Assembly (NCBI RefSeq): GCF_032925565.1
Contig: NZ_CP136708.1
Coordinates: forward strand, 2,170,001 to 2,234,000
DNA length: 64,000 nt
DNA from: Alteromonas sp. CI.11.F.A3
Lineage (GTDB): Bacteria > Pseudomonadota > Gammaproteobacteria > Enterobacterales > Alteromonadaceae
Reading direction: 5' to 3'
Shown: positions 22,981 through 33,268 of the stretch, in pieces
How the letters are laid out: each line of letters opens with the position of its first letter
How positions within the stretch are numbered: position 1 is the stretch's first letter
Notes under the pieces: model-generated
Seen by the model: the letters and a program-made list of their open reading frames with translations, nothing else
Told to the model about the DNA's origin: nothing
The model's database searches: none
Position numbers and translations under genes: made by a program

Positions 22981-24327
22981 CGAGATATGATGGTCTTTAT
23001 TAAGGTAAGCATCAAACCTTGCACATATTGCTCTTATGTAAATCCGAGACTTATCTGGAACACTAATATAACGGTCGCTAAGCTCAATAATACCGTCGGC
23101 CACCAAGGATTTAAGGCTTGTTAATTCAATACAGAAATAGCCATTGAAGTTAATATCGTACTTATCTTCAATGTCTTTTTTGTCTAAATACAAATTGCAC
23201 ATTAAAGACATGATCACATCTCGGCGGATACGATCGTCTAAGCTTAACGCAATGCCATTGGCCGTTAGCGGTGAGTCGTTATCTAACCGGTTATAATAGT
23301 CTTTAAGTTGCTTAGGGTTCTGACCATACGCATTGCCTATTGTGCTAATAGCCGATACACCTAAACCAAGTAAGTCACTGTTTTTATGGGTAGTGTAGCC
23401 TTGAAAGTTTCGGTGTAATACATGGTTGTGCTTAGCCATGGCTAAAGTATCACTGGGTTTAGCGAAGTGATCTAAACCAATCATCTCAAAACCTGTTTTA
23501 GTAAAGCTCTCTACTGCCATTTGGTGCAGTGCCGCTTTTTCATCAGGGGTAGGTAGAGTATCTAACGGTATTTTTCGCTGGGCTGCGAACCTATCGGGTA
23601 AATGGGCATAACTAAAAAGAGAGATTCGGTCGGGAGACATGGCTTTTACCGCCACTACCGTGGTGCGAAACTTCTCCATAGTTTGTTTGGGTAAACCATA
23701 AATCAAGTCTAGATTAACCGAGGTATAGCCTATGTTTTTTGCACTAAACACTAATTTTGCAATGTGAGCCGTACTTTGAACCCGATTGATAGACTGCTGA
23801 ACATCCACATTAATATCTTGCACACCGAAGCTAACGCGGGTGTAACCTAACTCATTTAAATCCTCTAAGTAATCACAAGTCACATTTCTAGGATCTAACT
23901 CAATCGAAAACTCTGCATCACTGGAAATAAGAAAGTGTTTCTTAATCAGATACATTAAATAGGTATGTTGTATTGCTGAAAGGAAGCTAGGAGAACCTCC
24001 ACCTAAATGAAGCGCTACCACTTTTTTATCTTTATATAGCGACTTTTTCGCTACCATCTCTTTTTCAATATAGCTAAGGTAATGGTCGGCTTTTTCGTTG
24101 TGGCGGGTCACTATTTTATTGCAGCCACAGTAATAGCAAAGCGCTTCGCAGAAAGGGATGTGAATATACAAACTTATGGTATCGGCACCGCAGTTTTCAG
24201 ACGCGCTCTCTAATAAGCCGTCATTCACCGCCTCAAATTTAAGTGCAGTAGGGTAAGAAGTGTAACGTGGCGCCTGTTGTGCATACTTTGTAATTGTACT
24301 TGTGGCTTGTTCAATTGGCGAATTCAT
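22960..24327 (-). CDS. hemN: Oxygen-independent coproporphyrinogen III oxidase
   Basis: 455 residues, a radical-SAM enzyme. YIHIPFCEALCYYCGC places the cluster cysteines at 60, 64 and 67, with the extra Cys at 69 seen in true HemN. RYTSYPTALKF near the start and LGGGSPSFL follow the family. It decarboxylates coproporphyrinogen III in heme synthesis under low oxygen. Single gene, divergent from the SGNH esterase; no clear FNR box upstream. Confidence 0.92.
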   Translation of the reverse strand: MNSPIEQATSTITKYAQQAPRYTSYPTALKFEAVNDGLLESASENCGADTISLYIHIPFCEALCYYCGCNKIVTRHNEKADHYLSYIEKEMVAKKSLYKDKKVVALHLGGGSPSFLSAIQHTYLMYLIKKHFLISSDAEFSIELDPRNVTCDYLEDLNELGYTRVSFGVQDINVDVQQSINRVQSTAHIAKLVFSAKNIGYTSVNLDLIYGLPKQTMEKFRTTVVAVKAMSPDRISLFSYAHLPDRFAAQRKIPLDTLPTPDEKAALHQMAVESFTKTGFEMIGLDHFAKPSDTLAMAKHNHVLHRNFQGYTTHKNSDLLGLGVSAISTIGNAYGQNPKQLKDYYNRLDNDSPLTANGIALSLDDRIRRDVIMSLMCNLYLDKKDIEDKYDINFNGYFCIELTSLKSLVADGIIELSDRYISVPDKSRIYIRAICARFDAYLNKDHHISRYSTAI

Positions 24328-24443
24328 AGTTATCTTCTGCTTAGTTTGCTAGTAAAGTAGCGAAAGACCCACATACACGGTGTCTTTCTTTCGTGTTAAA
24401 CCCATTTCATCATTAATAGTAATGCAAACTAGTAAGGTGTTTA

Positions 24444-25370
24444 TTGATCTCGTTCAAGGTTTTGCTCTTAAACATACTCATTATAGTCAGTTTTCCAATT
24501 TTGCTAGTGCAAGGCTTGCGGGTAAGGAAAAAAACGCTCAAATTACCGGAACCTACGGGCAGTAGAGTGGGCTGTTGCCATTGCATTAACAAGGTCGCGA
24601 GCAAAGCAGATTTTAAAGACCATGCGCATTCAAAATCTTCATTGGCGTTATTAATTGCGGGAGATTCCGCCGCCGCTGGTGTGGGAGTATCTACCCAAAA
24701 ACAAGCACTATCTGGGTGGCTAGTGGAAAGCTTATCAGCAAATTACTGCATTAATTGGGAGTTAAAGGCCAAGACAGGAGCTAACAGTACTGATTTGTTA
24801 TCCATGTTGCAGCGGGCTAAACCAAACTCTGAACCTACTGTTGATTCTAATTCAACGCCGCCTTCACTACTTACTTCTACGCAAATACTCAATTCTACCT
24901 ATGACTTCCACACGCCTATTGAATGCAGAGCGTTTGACGTGGCGGTAATTTCAATAGGGGTTAATGATGTTACTGGTTTTACTTCTTTGCGGAAGTGGCG
25001 TAGCAACCTAACGCAAATAATTGAAATACTAAAAGCGCGATACCAGTGTAAGTTTATTGTATTTACTGCGCTGCCTCCCATGCACGAATTTCCCGCGCTA
25101 CCTCAACCATTACGGTGGGTATTAGGGCAAAAAGCGAAGTACCTTAATGCAGCCTTGCTAAAGCTGGTGAACAAATATCATGGGGTTAACGTACTCACCC
25201 TAACGCTAAATCCAATAGATAATAGCCAATCAAACAACACACACAATTACATGGCCGATGACGGTTTTCATCCGCAAGTTGCGGGCTATCATCTGTGGTC
25301 TAACGCTGTTGTGAAGTTAGTGAACGAAGAACTTGATGAATTGGTCGGTAAAAATAGCCATGTTGGTTGA
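24444..25370 (+). CDS. SGNH/GDSL-family esterase
   Basis: 308 residues. An N-terminal hydrophobic helix (about 5-24) suggests export or membrane anchoring. Block I is AGDSAAAG with the nucleophile Ser at 75, block III GVNDVTG has the oxyanion Asn, and block V DGFHPQVAGY holds the Asp and His. Substrate unknown. The only in-frame start is TTG at 24,444, four bases after AAGGTG. The cysteines near residues 44-47 (GCCHC) are unusual for the family. Confidence 0.8.
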   Translation: MISFKVLLLNILIIVSFPILLVQGLRVRKKTLKLPEPTGSRVGCCHCINKVASKADFKDHAHSKSSLALLIAGDSAAAGVGVSTQKQALSGWLVESLSANYCINWELKAKTGANSTDLLSMLQRAKPNSEPTVDSNSTPPSLLTSTQILNSTYDFHTPIECRAFDVAVISIGVNDVTGFTSLRKWRSNLTQIIEILKARYQCKFIVFTALPPMHEFPALPQPLRWVLGQKAKYLNAALLKLVNKYHGVNVLTLTLNPIDNSQSNNTHNYMADDGFHPQVAGYHLWSNAVVKLVNEELDELVGKNSHVG

Positions 25371-25458
25371 AGCTGGAAGGTTCACCCCTACAATGCATTA
25401 TTCATTTATCAGGTGTTGAAAAAACAACAATATTTAACGGCTTCGCGCTGGAGGTGCA

Positions 25459-26097
25459 ATGAAAAAAGTAACAATAGATATGGTGTCAGATGTAGTTTGC
25501 CCTTGGTGCATTATTGGTTACGAACGTCTACAAAAAGCCATCGCGCAATTAGACGATATAGAAGTAACCATTCAATTCCACCCGTTTGAACTTAATCCGA
25601 ACATGCCGCAAGAAGGCCAAGACGTTCGTGAACATATAATGGAAAAATACGGGCTTACACCAGCACAAAGCGATCAAAACCGACAACAACTTATTGATGC
25701 AGGTGCATCAGTTGGTTTTGAGTTTGATTACTTCGACGGCATGCGCATGGCGAATACCTTCAATGCACACCAAGTGCTGCACTATGCAGGGGAAAAAGGT
25801 AAGCAAGAAGCGCTAAAATTACGCTTGTTTGCCGCATATTTCAGCGAAAGAAAAAACGTGAACGATACTGACGTGTTAGTAAGCGAAGCCGTGTCTGTAG
25901 GGTTAAACGAGCAAGAGGTACGTGAACTTTTGGCTAATCAAACTTACGCCGATGTGGTTCGAGAGCACGAGAACTTATGGTTGCAACGTGGTATTCAAAG
26001 TGTGCCTACTTTTGTGATTGGCAATAATGGTGTTGCAGGCGCACAAGACCCAGACACTTTAGCGCAATTTATTGTGCAAGCATCAACCGAGCAATGA
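25459..26097 (+). CDS. FrnE/DsbA-like thioredoxin-fold oxidoreductase
   Basis: 212 residues, cytosolic. VCPWC at 13-17 is the redox motif; FELNPNMPQEG and the late SVPTFVIGNNGVAGAQ (cis-Pro) match the FrnE branch of DsbA-like proteins. A good GGAGG precedes the ATG. Its stop overlaps the XdhC-like start by four bases (ATGA), so the pair is translationally coupled. Confidence 0.85.
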   Translation: MKKVTIDMVSDVVCPWCIIGYERLQKAIAQLDDIEVTIQFHPFELNPNMPQEGQDVREHIMEKYGLTPAQSDQNRQQLIDAGASVGFEFDYFDGMRMANTFNAHQVLHYAGEKGKQEALKLRLFAAYFSERKNVNDTDVLVSEAVSVGLNEQEVRELLANQTYADVVREHENLWLQRGIQSVPTFVIGNNGVAGAQDPDTLAQFIVQASTEQ

Positions 26098-27137
26098 GTA
26101 ACCAGCTAATACACCTTTTAGCCCAGTGGCATCCGCTAAAGGATTCTCACCAGTGGGTGCTGGGGCTTATTTATAAAACGGAAGGCTCTTGTTACAGAAA
26201 AGCCGGGGCTGTGATGTTGTTCAGCGACGCAGGGCACCAGCTTGGTGTGTTAAGTGGGGGCTGCCTTGAGTCAGATATCAACAAGCAAGCCCAGCGGGTA
26301 ATGCAAGATGGTAAGTATCGCACAGCGGTTTATGATGATAACGACGAAGAAGATATTGCCTTTAAGTTAGGTGTCGGCTGTGGCGGGGTTGTGCATTTAG
26401 CGCTGCTGCCCGTAAATAGCGATAATCATTATTTACAGTTACATACTGTGTATTCTCATTTGGTAAGTGGGAAGGCTTGCTTATGGAAGCAAGAAATCAA
26501 TGGCCAGCTTTCCTCTTCTGTTAGTGTTTGCGACAGTCAACAAGCCAGTTCAAGAGAGCCGGCTGGCACTACCTCTTTGGTGAAGGCTGAAGTTAAAAAA
26601 GTGGCTGCTTTACTGGATACCCAAAACGGAAAGCGCTTTTTAACAGTACCTTGTCAACCGCCTCCACACTTACTTATTATTGGCGGTGGATACGATGCAA
26701 CCTTTGTGGTGAAGATGGCGGTACAGCAAGGATGGTCGGTGAGTGTGTGGGATCCTAGGCCAGCACAGGCAAGGGTAGAGCACTTTACCGATGCTAACTT
26801 TATTGTCGAGTCTACTGAAGCCGAAGCACTCAAGTTGCATATCGCAGAGCATAATATTGATGCAGCGGTGCTGATGTCCCATCACCGTCAAATAGACAGC
26901 AAAGCCTTAGCAACATTAAGTCGGCACCCGCTGAAGTACGTGGCAATGTTGGGGCCTGTTCATCGTAAAGAAGAAATGTTTGCGCTAGCTGGGGTGACAG
27001 AGAGTGACTTTCAGGGCTTCTTTGCTAGCCCGGCTGGGTTTGATATTGGCGGCGATTTACCTGAAAGTATCGCGTTGTCGATTATCGCTCAGTGCCACGC
27101 AGTGCTAGCTCAAAAGCTACCATCATTAAAGCAGTAG
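26094..27137 (+). CDS. XdhC/CoxI family molybdenum-enzyme accessory protein
   Basis: 347 residues. The N-terminal XdhC/CoxI domain has GSCYRKAGA and SGGCLESDI; the C-terminal Rossmann part begins LLIIGGGYDATFVVKMA and includes ALSIIAQCHAVLA near the end. XdhC proteins bind molybdopterin cofactor and help its sulfuration before insertion into xanthine-dehydrogenase-type enzymes. No such enzyme is in the window, but the moa/mod cluster is nearby. Confidence 0.85.
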   Translation: MSNQLIHLLAQWHPLKDSHQWVLGLIYKTEGSCYRKAGAVMLFSDAGHQLGVLSGGCLESDINKQAQRVMQDGKYRTAVYDDNDEEDIAFKLGVGCGGVVHLALLPVNSDNHYLQLHTVYSHLVSGKACLWKQEINGQLSSSVSVCDSQQASSREPAGTTSLVKAEVKKVAALLDTQNGKRFLTVPCQPPPHLLIIGGGYDATFVVKMAVQQGWSVSVWDPRPAQARVEHFTDANFIVESTEAEALKLHIAEHNIDAAVLMSHHRQIDSKALATLSRHPLKYVAMLGPVHRKEEMFALAGVTESDFQGFFASPAGFDIGGDLPESIALSIIAQCHAVLAQKLPSLKQ

Positions 27138-27179
27138 TGTGGAACTCGCGGTTAATATACACAGCTTTACAAATCGACA

Positions 27180-27212
27180 GCCCCATAGGAAACGAGAATA
27201 TGGGGCATTTTT
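27180..27212. terminator. Rho-independent terminator
   Basis: GCCCCATA and TATGGGGC pair around 11 bases and are followed by ATTTTT. It lies between the convergent XdhC-like gene and the TonB receptor. Confidence 0.75.
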
Positions 27213-27249
27213 AAATATTTAAAACGCATTAACTTAGCAAAGGCAAACG

Positions 27250-29799
27250 TTAAAAACGCTTTCTTACCGATACACCAAAGGTGCGAGGTGCGCCGGCGTA
27301 AGCCATAATTTTTCCTTCTTGCACTGGCACATCAAAACCGCTTCTGGCGATATATTCTTCATCTAAAAGATTTCGAGCCCATACAATGACTTCGCTGTCC
27401 CATTCATCAAGATGAAGTGCAAGTCGAGCGTTAATAATCTCGTATGAACCAGACTGTTTATACGGGTCGTTCGAATCATCCAAATATACATCGCCCGTAT
27501 ATTGATAATCTGCGCTTATTGTAGCGTCGTAACTCGCCACTGAAAAATGGTGGTCTAGCATAGCTGAAAAGCTGTTTTGGGGCTCGAAGCCCACCCTGTC
27601 ACCGTCTCGTGCGCAATATGGGTCGGTAGGTGACGCTCTGCCCGGATCGTCAATACCAGTATGCCATGAATAAGCCACCCAACATGTACCCTGTTTGAAG
27701 GTATCGAAATTGGCTAACGTACGTGATGCATTAAGCTGAAGTTCTGTATTTGCGCTTATCAACCAAGTAGTTTCAACCTCCAGTCCTTTAACATGAATGT
27801 CGCCTGCGTTTTGTAGGTTAAACCCTGTGCCAGTAAAAGTGGTCGCTTGAAAATCTTTAATAGTAGAATAATGTGCCGCAACATTTACCCGCACACCATA
27901 TTCAGGCCAGTCCTGTTTTAACCCTATTTCTGCACTGCGGGCCTTTTCAGCCTCAAAAGTGGCATCTAAAGACGGTGAAATGCGGTCGGTATTAGTGCCG
28001 CCAGCCTTATAACCTGTTGCTAAACTAGCATAAATCAGCTGGTTTTTATTAGGCTGATAAGCAAGCTTTACTGTGCCCGTTAGCTGGTTATCATCTATTT
28101 TTTCGTTTAAATCGGGTCGTGGAAGCACCGCTGATGATCCTAAGAAGAAATATCCCCAGCCAGCTTGTTGAAAAGGCGCTAGGGCATTTAATGAGGTTGG
28201 GCTAATGGCACCTCCAGTACTAAGCGCTGCGCCAATATCGGTTAATGCGATTAACGCCGCTCCTATGTTCGGTTTACTATCGGGGGCGCCGTTTAACCCA
28301 TCAATGGCAGGGCCTTGTTCGGTGTACCTACCATCTATCGACTTCTTTTCATCGGTAAAACGCAGTCCAGTCGTTAAGGTAAGTGAATCAGAAAGCAACC
28401 AGTCAGCTTGAGCAAAAAGAGCAACACTGTCTTGTTCTTGATTTGCTGTATGCATAAATACGGTATTGCTTGGAGCAGCTACCCCAGAAGGGGCGATCAA
28501 CCCACCTGTGGCTGCGCTGAGTCCATCAATTGCATTTGCCAAGGGAAGTAATTGGGCACCTGCAATGCTAAAGAAGCTATCGAATGCCGACTGTGTCGTG
28601 GTATTAAAGGTTAAATCTAAATTTTGGCTGAAGTAATATGCACCCAAAAGTCCACGAATTTTGTCGCTTTTATAATGCAGTCTTAATTCTTGAGAGAAAG
28701 ACTGTTGTTTTGCATCGTTAGTGGCGGTTAGCAGATCCGCATTTGAAAAATCTGTATCTACATTATCTATGCTGTCAAAAGCCCGATAGGCCGTAATTCC
28801 CACTAAAGACCATTGTGTATTAAGAGCTACATCAATTTGAGCCGAGACACCTTTATCTTCCATTTTTGAAAGAGGTGGCTGAGACAACGACGTGGTGAAG
28901 TCATAAAAATCGTCTTTGCTATAAATGGTGGCATTAAAGGGAGGCTGTGATAACAACGCATCGGTGCCATATTTTCCAGGAATTTCATTTGCCTGAAAAT
29001 TATTTTGCCAAGTAAGCGCACCGCAACAACGCTCGTTTAACTCACCGTAATCGGCAATAATACGAACGCTCACGTTTTCTGTTGGCGTATAAAGCCACTG
29101 AGCCTTTACCGCTGAGCGATTTTTATTGTTTAAACTTTGCCCAGAAGTGGCATCGGTAATATAACCATCACCCTCGGTCTTAAAGCCAGAAATACGCATG
29201 GCTAATACATCACCAATTAACGAGAATGAAGCACCAGCGCTTACTCTCAATAATGAATCATTGCCCGCCAGTACTTCTACAAACCCATCGGTATCAGTAT
29301 GACTTGGCGCCACAGAGGTAAGTGTCATTGCGCCCGCTGCGGTATTTTTACCAAACAAGGTGCCTTGGGGGCCGCGCAGTACTTCAATAGCGACAATATC
29401 GACTAAATCGTTTATAAGGGCATTTTGCCTTGAACGATAAACCCCATCCACATATAAACCCACAGAAGATTCGAAACCGAAGTTTTGTGAAGATGTGCCA
29501 ATACCGCGAATAGAAAACCCTGAATTAGTCACGCTTTGATTTTGAAAAGCACCAAAAGCTGGTACATAGTTTTGTAAATCAAAAACGTCTTTAACCACAG
29601 TTTCAATTAAATCGTCTCCAGATAGGGCGGTGACGGCAACAGGCACTTCTTGTAAATTTTGTGCTGTTTTTTGAGCCTGAACAGTAATGTGCTCTAAGGC
29701 GCTATCTTGGCTGTAAGCAAGCGAAGATGTGCAACTCGCCGCAATACCTAGTGAAACACCTAGTGCGACAAGTGTGTGCTTGGGCAGCAATTTTTTCAT
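27250..29799 (-). CDS. TonB-dependent receptor
   Basis: 849 residues with a signal peptide ending near the SLAYSQ region. A short TonB-box-like stretch (EHITVQAQK) and a plug domain follow (VPVAVTALSGDDL, RGIGTSS, EVLRGPQGTLFGKNTAAGA), then a 22-strand-type barrel ending in an aromatic residue (VRKRF). It imports an unknown ligand across the outer membrane, powered by TonB. The gene stands alone; a 22-base palindrome lies 30 bases upstream of the start. Confidence 0.9.
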   Translation of the reverse strand: MKKLLPKHTLVALGVSLGIAASCTSSLAYSQDSALEHITVQAQKTAQNLQEVPVAVTALSGDDLIETVVKDVFDLQNYVPAFGAFQNQSVTNSGFSIRGIGTSSQNFGFESSVGLYVDGVYRSRQNALINDLVDIVAIEVLRGPQGTLFGKNTAAGAMTLTSVAPSHTDTDGFVEVLAGNDSLLRVSAGASFSLIGDVLAMRISGFKTEGDGYITDATSGQSLNNKNRSAVKAQWLYTPTENVSVRIIADYGELNERCCGALTWQNNFQANEIPGKYGTDALLSQPPFNATIYSKDDFYDFTTSLSQPPLSKMEDKGVSAQIDVALNTQWSLVGITAYRAFDSIDNVDTDFSNADLLTATNDAKQQSFSQELRLHYKSDKIRGLLGAYYFSQNLDLTFNTTTQSAFDSFFSIAGAQLLPLANAIDGLSAATGGLIAPSGVAAPSNTVFMHTANQEQDSVALFAQADWLLSDSLTLTTGLRFTDEKKSIDGRYTEQGPAIDGLNGAPDSKPNIGAALIALTDIGAALSTGGAISPTSLNALAPFQQAGWGYFFLGSSAVLPRPDLNEKIDDNQLTGTVKLAYQPNKNQLIYASLATGYKAGGTNTDRISPSLDATFEAEKARSAEIGLKQDWPEYGVRVNVAAHYSTIKDFQATTFTGTGFNLQNAGDIHVKGLEVETTWLISANTELQLNASRTLANFDTFKQGTCWVAYSWHTGIDDPGRASPTDPYCARDGDRVGFEPQNSFSAMLDHHFSVASYDATISADYQYTGDVYLDDSNDPYKQSGSYEIINARLALHLDEWDSEVIVWARNLLDEEYIARSGFDVPVQEGKIMAYAGAPRTFGVSVRKRF

Positions 29800-30115
29800 T
29801 TTTATTTTTACCTAACATCTAACCCATTTCAAACGAATAGCGTCGTTTGACTACAGCTAGAACCTTAGCAGTAATTTTACGCTTTGCATCATTATGCAAA
29901 AAAGAACGTAACAACCTAGTGTTGTAGTAATTTTAAGTCGTTATAACAATGGTACGCATATTTCGAAAACCAACCGTTTTAACGACATTGTGGCGTGTGT
30001 ATCCGCCTTATTTCCCCATAGCCTAACATGATGTATTCCCATTCAAAATATCAATTAAACTTATGGCGCTACTTTTCTTACCATGGTTAACATATTGATA
30101 ACATCAGAGAGTAGT
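29800..30115. promoter_or_regulatory. Divergent intergenic region
   Basis: 316 bases between the TonB receptor and the phosphatase gene. Holds the palindrome at 29,829-29,850 and an otherwise AT-rich stretch with no gene. Confidence 0.5.
29829..29850. promoter_or_regulatory. Perfect palindrome, candidate operator
   Basis: TCAAACGA and TCGTTTGA are separated by six bases, 30 bases upstream of the TonB receptor start. Size and position suit a repressor site in the leader or promoter. Confidence 0.5.
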
Positions 30116-30790
30116 ATGACTGACATCTACCTAGTACGCCACGGGCAAGCATCTTTTGGCGCAGCAAACTACGACAAACTCAGCGACTTAGGTGCACAAC
30201 AGTCCGAGTGGCTTGGGCACTATTTCAAGCAGCGCGATATTACTTTCGATAGTGTTTTTATGGGTGACATGGTGCGCCACAGAGAGACCGCCGAAGGTAT
30301 TGCAAAGGGGGCAGGTTTTTTACCCCAAGCAAACATCAATAGTGAACTGAACGAATTTAACTTCCAAGCTGTGGCAACGGCATTTTTAACCCGATACCCA
30401 GATCAAAAAGTCCCCGAAGGTGCGTCTCGCGCTGAATATTATCGCTTGCTTAAAAAAGCCATGCTGGCATGGGCAGCCAATGAACTGGACCATAACCTGT
30501 TAGATGAAAGTTGGGCGGGCTTCGAAGACAGGGTTGCCACCATGCTAAGCGCACTTCAAAGCTCAGAAGCTAAGCGAGTGCTAGTGGTGAGTTCAGGTGG
30601 TGCTATTGCCATGATGTTAAAACACATACTCGGATACGACGCTCCAATGGTTATTAACATGAACTTGCAGATTAGAAATGCGAGTTTTTCTCAGTGCTTC
30701 GCGAATACTCGCGGCGTGCATCTGAACAATTTCAACAGCGTACCACATTTAGATGTTGTGGATAGATTACACGCTGTGACATACAGCTAA
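30116..30790 (+). CDS. Histidine phosphatase family protein
   Basis: 224 residues from ATG at 30,116, which gives [11 protein letters not shown] with the catalytic RHG at 8-10; the longer frame from 30,083 lacks a ribosome site. [10 protein letters not shown] and [10 protein letters not shown] complete the pattern, although the second His of the classical motif is not evident. It opens the plus-strand series with the acyl-CoA dehydrogenase 28 bases downstream, suggesting an operon. Substrate unknown. Confidence 0.8.
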   Translation: MTDIYLVRHGQASFGAANYDKLSDLGAQQSEWLGHYFKQRDITFDSVFMGDMVRHRETAEGIAKGAGFLPQANINSELNEFNFQAVATAFLTRYPDQKVPEGASRAEYYRLLKKAMLAWAANELDHNLLDESWAGFEDRVATMLSALQSSEAKRVLVVSSGGAIAMMLKHILGYDAPMVINMNLQIRNASFSQCFANTRGVHLNNFNSVPHLDVVDRLHAVTYS

Positions 30791-30818
30791 ACAGCGCTAT
30801 CAGCGGATAAGGACAGTT

Positions 30819-32033
30819 ATGAACTTTGAATATAATGAAAGAACACAAACGCTTTTAACGAAATTAAGAGCCTTCATGCAAGAAGAAGTGTACCCAATTG
30901 AAAAGGAATATGTTCACGCGGTAGAAAATGGTGAGAACCGGTGGCAAACCCCCGATATGATGCAAACCCTCAAACAACGCGCTAAAGACGCGGGCCTTTG
31001 GAATCTATTCTTGCCCGAGGAATACAAACCTTATGGGGCTGGGTTATCAAATGCTGAGTACGCCCCTTTATGTGAAGAGATGGGGCGCGTGTTGTTTAGC
31101 TCAGAAATTTTCAATTGTAGCGCGCCAGATACCGGCAACATGGAAGTATTGGCGAAGTACGGAAATGAAGAGCAAAAAAAACAATGGCTAGAGCCGTTGC
31201 TTAATGGCGAAATTCGTTCGGCATTTGCCATGACCGAGCCAGCAGTAGCTTCAAGTGATGCGACTAATATTGAAACCTCTATTACCCGCGATGGCGATGA
31301 ATACGTAATCAACGGACGCAAATGGTACACCAGTGGTGCCATGAACGAAAATTGCAAAATCATGGTGGTAATGGGTAAAACTGATTTTGAAGCTGCTCGC
31401 CATCAACAACAGTCGCAAATTTTAGTGCCAATGGATACTAAGGGTGTCACCATTGTGCGCCCAATGGCTGCGATGGGTTATTTTGATGAACCAGTAGGGC
31501 ATGCGGAAGTATTGTTCGATAACGTGCGTGTTCCAGTAAGTAACTTATTACTTGGTGAAGGCAGGGGTTTTGAAATTGCACAAGGTCGCTTAGGGCCAGG
31601 TCGTATTCATCACTGCATGCGTTTAATTGGCTGTGCGCAGCGCGCCTTAGATTTAGCCTGCGAGCGAGTAGAGCAGCGTGAAGCGTTTGGTAAGCCACTT
31701 AGCAAGCAGCAGTCAGTGCGAGAGAGTATTGCGCAAATGCATTGTGACATTGAGCAAGCTCGCTTATTAACACTTAAAGCCGCCGATAAAATGGACAGAT
31801 ACGGCAATAAAGTCTCTCGCGATATTATTGCTGCGATAAAAATTGTTGCACCTAAAATGGCGTGTAAGGTTATTGACGAAGCTATTCAAATGCACGGTGC
31901 TGCCGGTACAAGCCAAGACTACGCCTTGTCAGCCATGTACGCGTACGCCAGAACCATTCGTTTAGCAGATGGCCCTGATCAAGTGCACATGATGCAACTG
32001 GGTCGCAATCTTATTGCCGAAAAGAACGCTTAA
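30819..32033 (+). CDS. Acyl-CoA dehydrogenase, ACAD10/11-like
   Basis: 404 residues. [15 protein letters not shown] contacts FAD and substrate; the end has [15 protein letters not shown] and [15 protein letters not shown], typical of the ACAD10/11-type branch. An AAGGAC precedes the ATG. The next gene, ten bases on, encodes an APH-type kinase, the fusion partner of ACAD10/11 in animals and the counterpart of LvaA in pseudomonads. A role in 4-hydroxy-acid breakdown is inferred from this pairing. Confidence 0.85.
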   Translation: MNFEYNERTQTLLTKLRAFMQEEVYPIEKEYVHAVENGENRWQTPDMMQTLKQRAKDAGLWNLFLPEEYKPYGAGLSNAEYAPLCEEMGRVLFSSEIFNCSAPDTGNMEVLAKYGNEEQKKQWLEPLLNGEIRSAFAMTEPAVASSDATNIETSITRDGDEYVINGRKWYTSGAMNENCKIMVVMGKTDFEAARHQQQSQILVPMDTKGVTIVRPMAAMGYFDEPVGHAEVLFDNVRVPVSNLLLGEGRGFEIAQGRLGPGRIHHCMRLIGCAQRALDLACERVEQREAFGKPLSKQQSVRESIAQMHCDIEQARLLTLKAADKMDRYGNKVSRDIIAAIKIVAPKMACKVIDEAIQMHGAAGTSQDYALSAMYAYARTIRLADGPDQVHMMQLGRNLIAEKNA

Positions 32034-32042
32034 GGAGTATCT

Positions 32043-33083
32043 GTGGCTACGCACACACTAGATATAGACACGTTAAATCGCTACTTAAATAAGGCGTGCC
32101 CAGAAATAGGCACGGTATTGTCGGCAGAGAAATTCTCTGGTGGGCAATCTAACCCTACGTTTAAATTAAATGCTGATTCTGGCGTTTATGTGCTGCGTCG
32201 CCAACCGCCGGGGAAACTGCTTAAGTCTGCCCATGCGGTTGATCGCGAGTACCGCGTGATTAATGCACTCAGTAATACAGAAGTACCTGTGCCTAAGGTT
32301 TATCACTTGTGTGAAGATGCCGACATTATAGGCAGTATGTTTTACATCATGGCTTACGTTGAGGGCGACATCTATTGGAACAGCGCCTTACCGGAAGTCG
32401 ATAGCCCCAAAACCCGTGGTGCCATGTACGATGAAATGAACCGCGTGTTGGCAGTAATGCACAGTGTTGATATTGAAGCCGCTGGGTTAACGAGTTACGG
32501 CAAACCCGGGAGTTACTTTTCACGTCAGTTAAGCCGCTGGACTCAACAATACCGTGCGTCTGAGCTAGAACACGTTGAAGACATCGAACAGCTTATTACC
32601 TATTTAGAAGAAAATTTGCCTGAAGACGACGGGCAGATAGCCTTAGTTCACGGTGATTTTAGGTTAGATAATATGATGTTTGATATGTCTAACCTTGATG
32701 CACCTAAAGTGATTGCGGTACTTGATTGGGAACTGTCTACCTTAGGGCATCCATATGCTGATTTAGCCTATCAATGCATGCAATTGCGTTTACCGAGTGA
32801 CATTGCCCACGCTTCCGGCTTAGGCGGGTTAGACAGAGACGCGCTAGGGATTCCTAGTGAAGAAGAATACGTAAATGCCTATTGCAAACGACGGGGCATC
32901 GACAAAATAGACAACTGGACGTTTTACCTCGCGTTTAGTTTTTTCCGTTTAGCGGCCATCCTGCAAGGGGTGGTAAAACGAGCCCATGACGGGAATGCAT
33001 CAAGCGACAAGGCGATGCAATTAGGCGCTATGGTGCGCCCTTTGGCACAAATTGCGAATAAAACAATTCATCATAACGGGTAA
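32043..33083 (+). CDS. APH-type phosphotransferase, ACAD10/LvaA-like
   Basis: 346 residues from GTG at 32,043, right after AAGGAGTATCT. Kinase landmarks: SGGQSNPTFKL and YVLRRQPPGK (ATP site), LVHGDFRLDN (catalytic loop) and VLDWELSTLGHP (metal-binding Asp). Members fused or adjacent to acyl-CoA dehydrogenases phosphorylate the 4-hydroxyl of acyl-CoAs so it can be eliminated. That activity is inferred here; antibiotic resistance is not suggested. Confidence 0.82.
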   Translation: MATHTLDIDTLNRYLNKACPEIGTVLSAEKFSGGQSNPTFKLNADSGVYVLRRQPPGKLLKSAHAVDREYRVINALSNTEVPVPKVYHLCEDADIIGSMFYIMAYVEGDIYWNSALPEVDSPKTRGAMYDEMNRVLAVMHSVDIEAAGLTSYGKPGSYFSRQLSRWTQQYRASELEHVEDIEQLITYLEENLPEDDGQIALVHGDFRLDNMMFDMSNLDAPKVIAVLDWELSTLGHPYADLAYQCMQLRLPSDIAHASGLGGLDRDALGIPSEEEYVNAYCKRRGIDKIDNWTFYLAFSFFRLAAILQGVVKRAHDGNASSDKAMQLGAMVRPLAQIANKTIHHNG

Positions 33084-33155
33084 ACCACCGAATACGGTTG
33101 TGAACCTTATTTACTTTGAAACGGGCTTGAACGCCATGCGGATGGTGATTGTGCT

Positions 33156-33186
33156 CACTCGCGGTACTAATAAATAGGCGCGAGTG
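33156..33186. repeat. Inverted repeat between kinase and oxidoreductase genes
   Basis: CACTCGCG and CGCGAGTG pair around 15 bases. No T tail, so it may be an attenuating hairpin or a protein site. Confidence 0.4.
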
Positions 33187-33268
33187 GGATTACTTAAGCG
33201 CTAATGAACAACTTGTCGCCCGTTGATAAACGAGCGGTAAGCAAAGAAACGAATGATAAGGAGTGGCT

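Noticed and set aside
30083..30115. Upstream extension of the histidine phosphatase
   Set aside because: The RHG motif belongs near the N-terminus and the ATG at 30,116 gives the normal start.
32043..33083. Aminoglycoside phosphotransferase reading of the kinase gene
   Set aside because: The fold is APH-like, but its partner acyl-CoA dehydrogenase and sequence style point to acyl-CoA metabolism, not antibiotic resistance.
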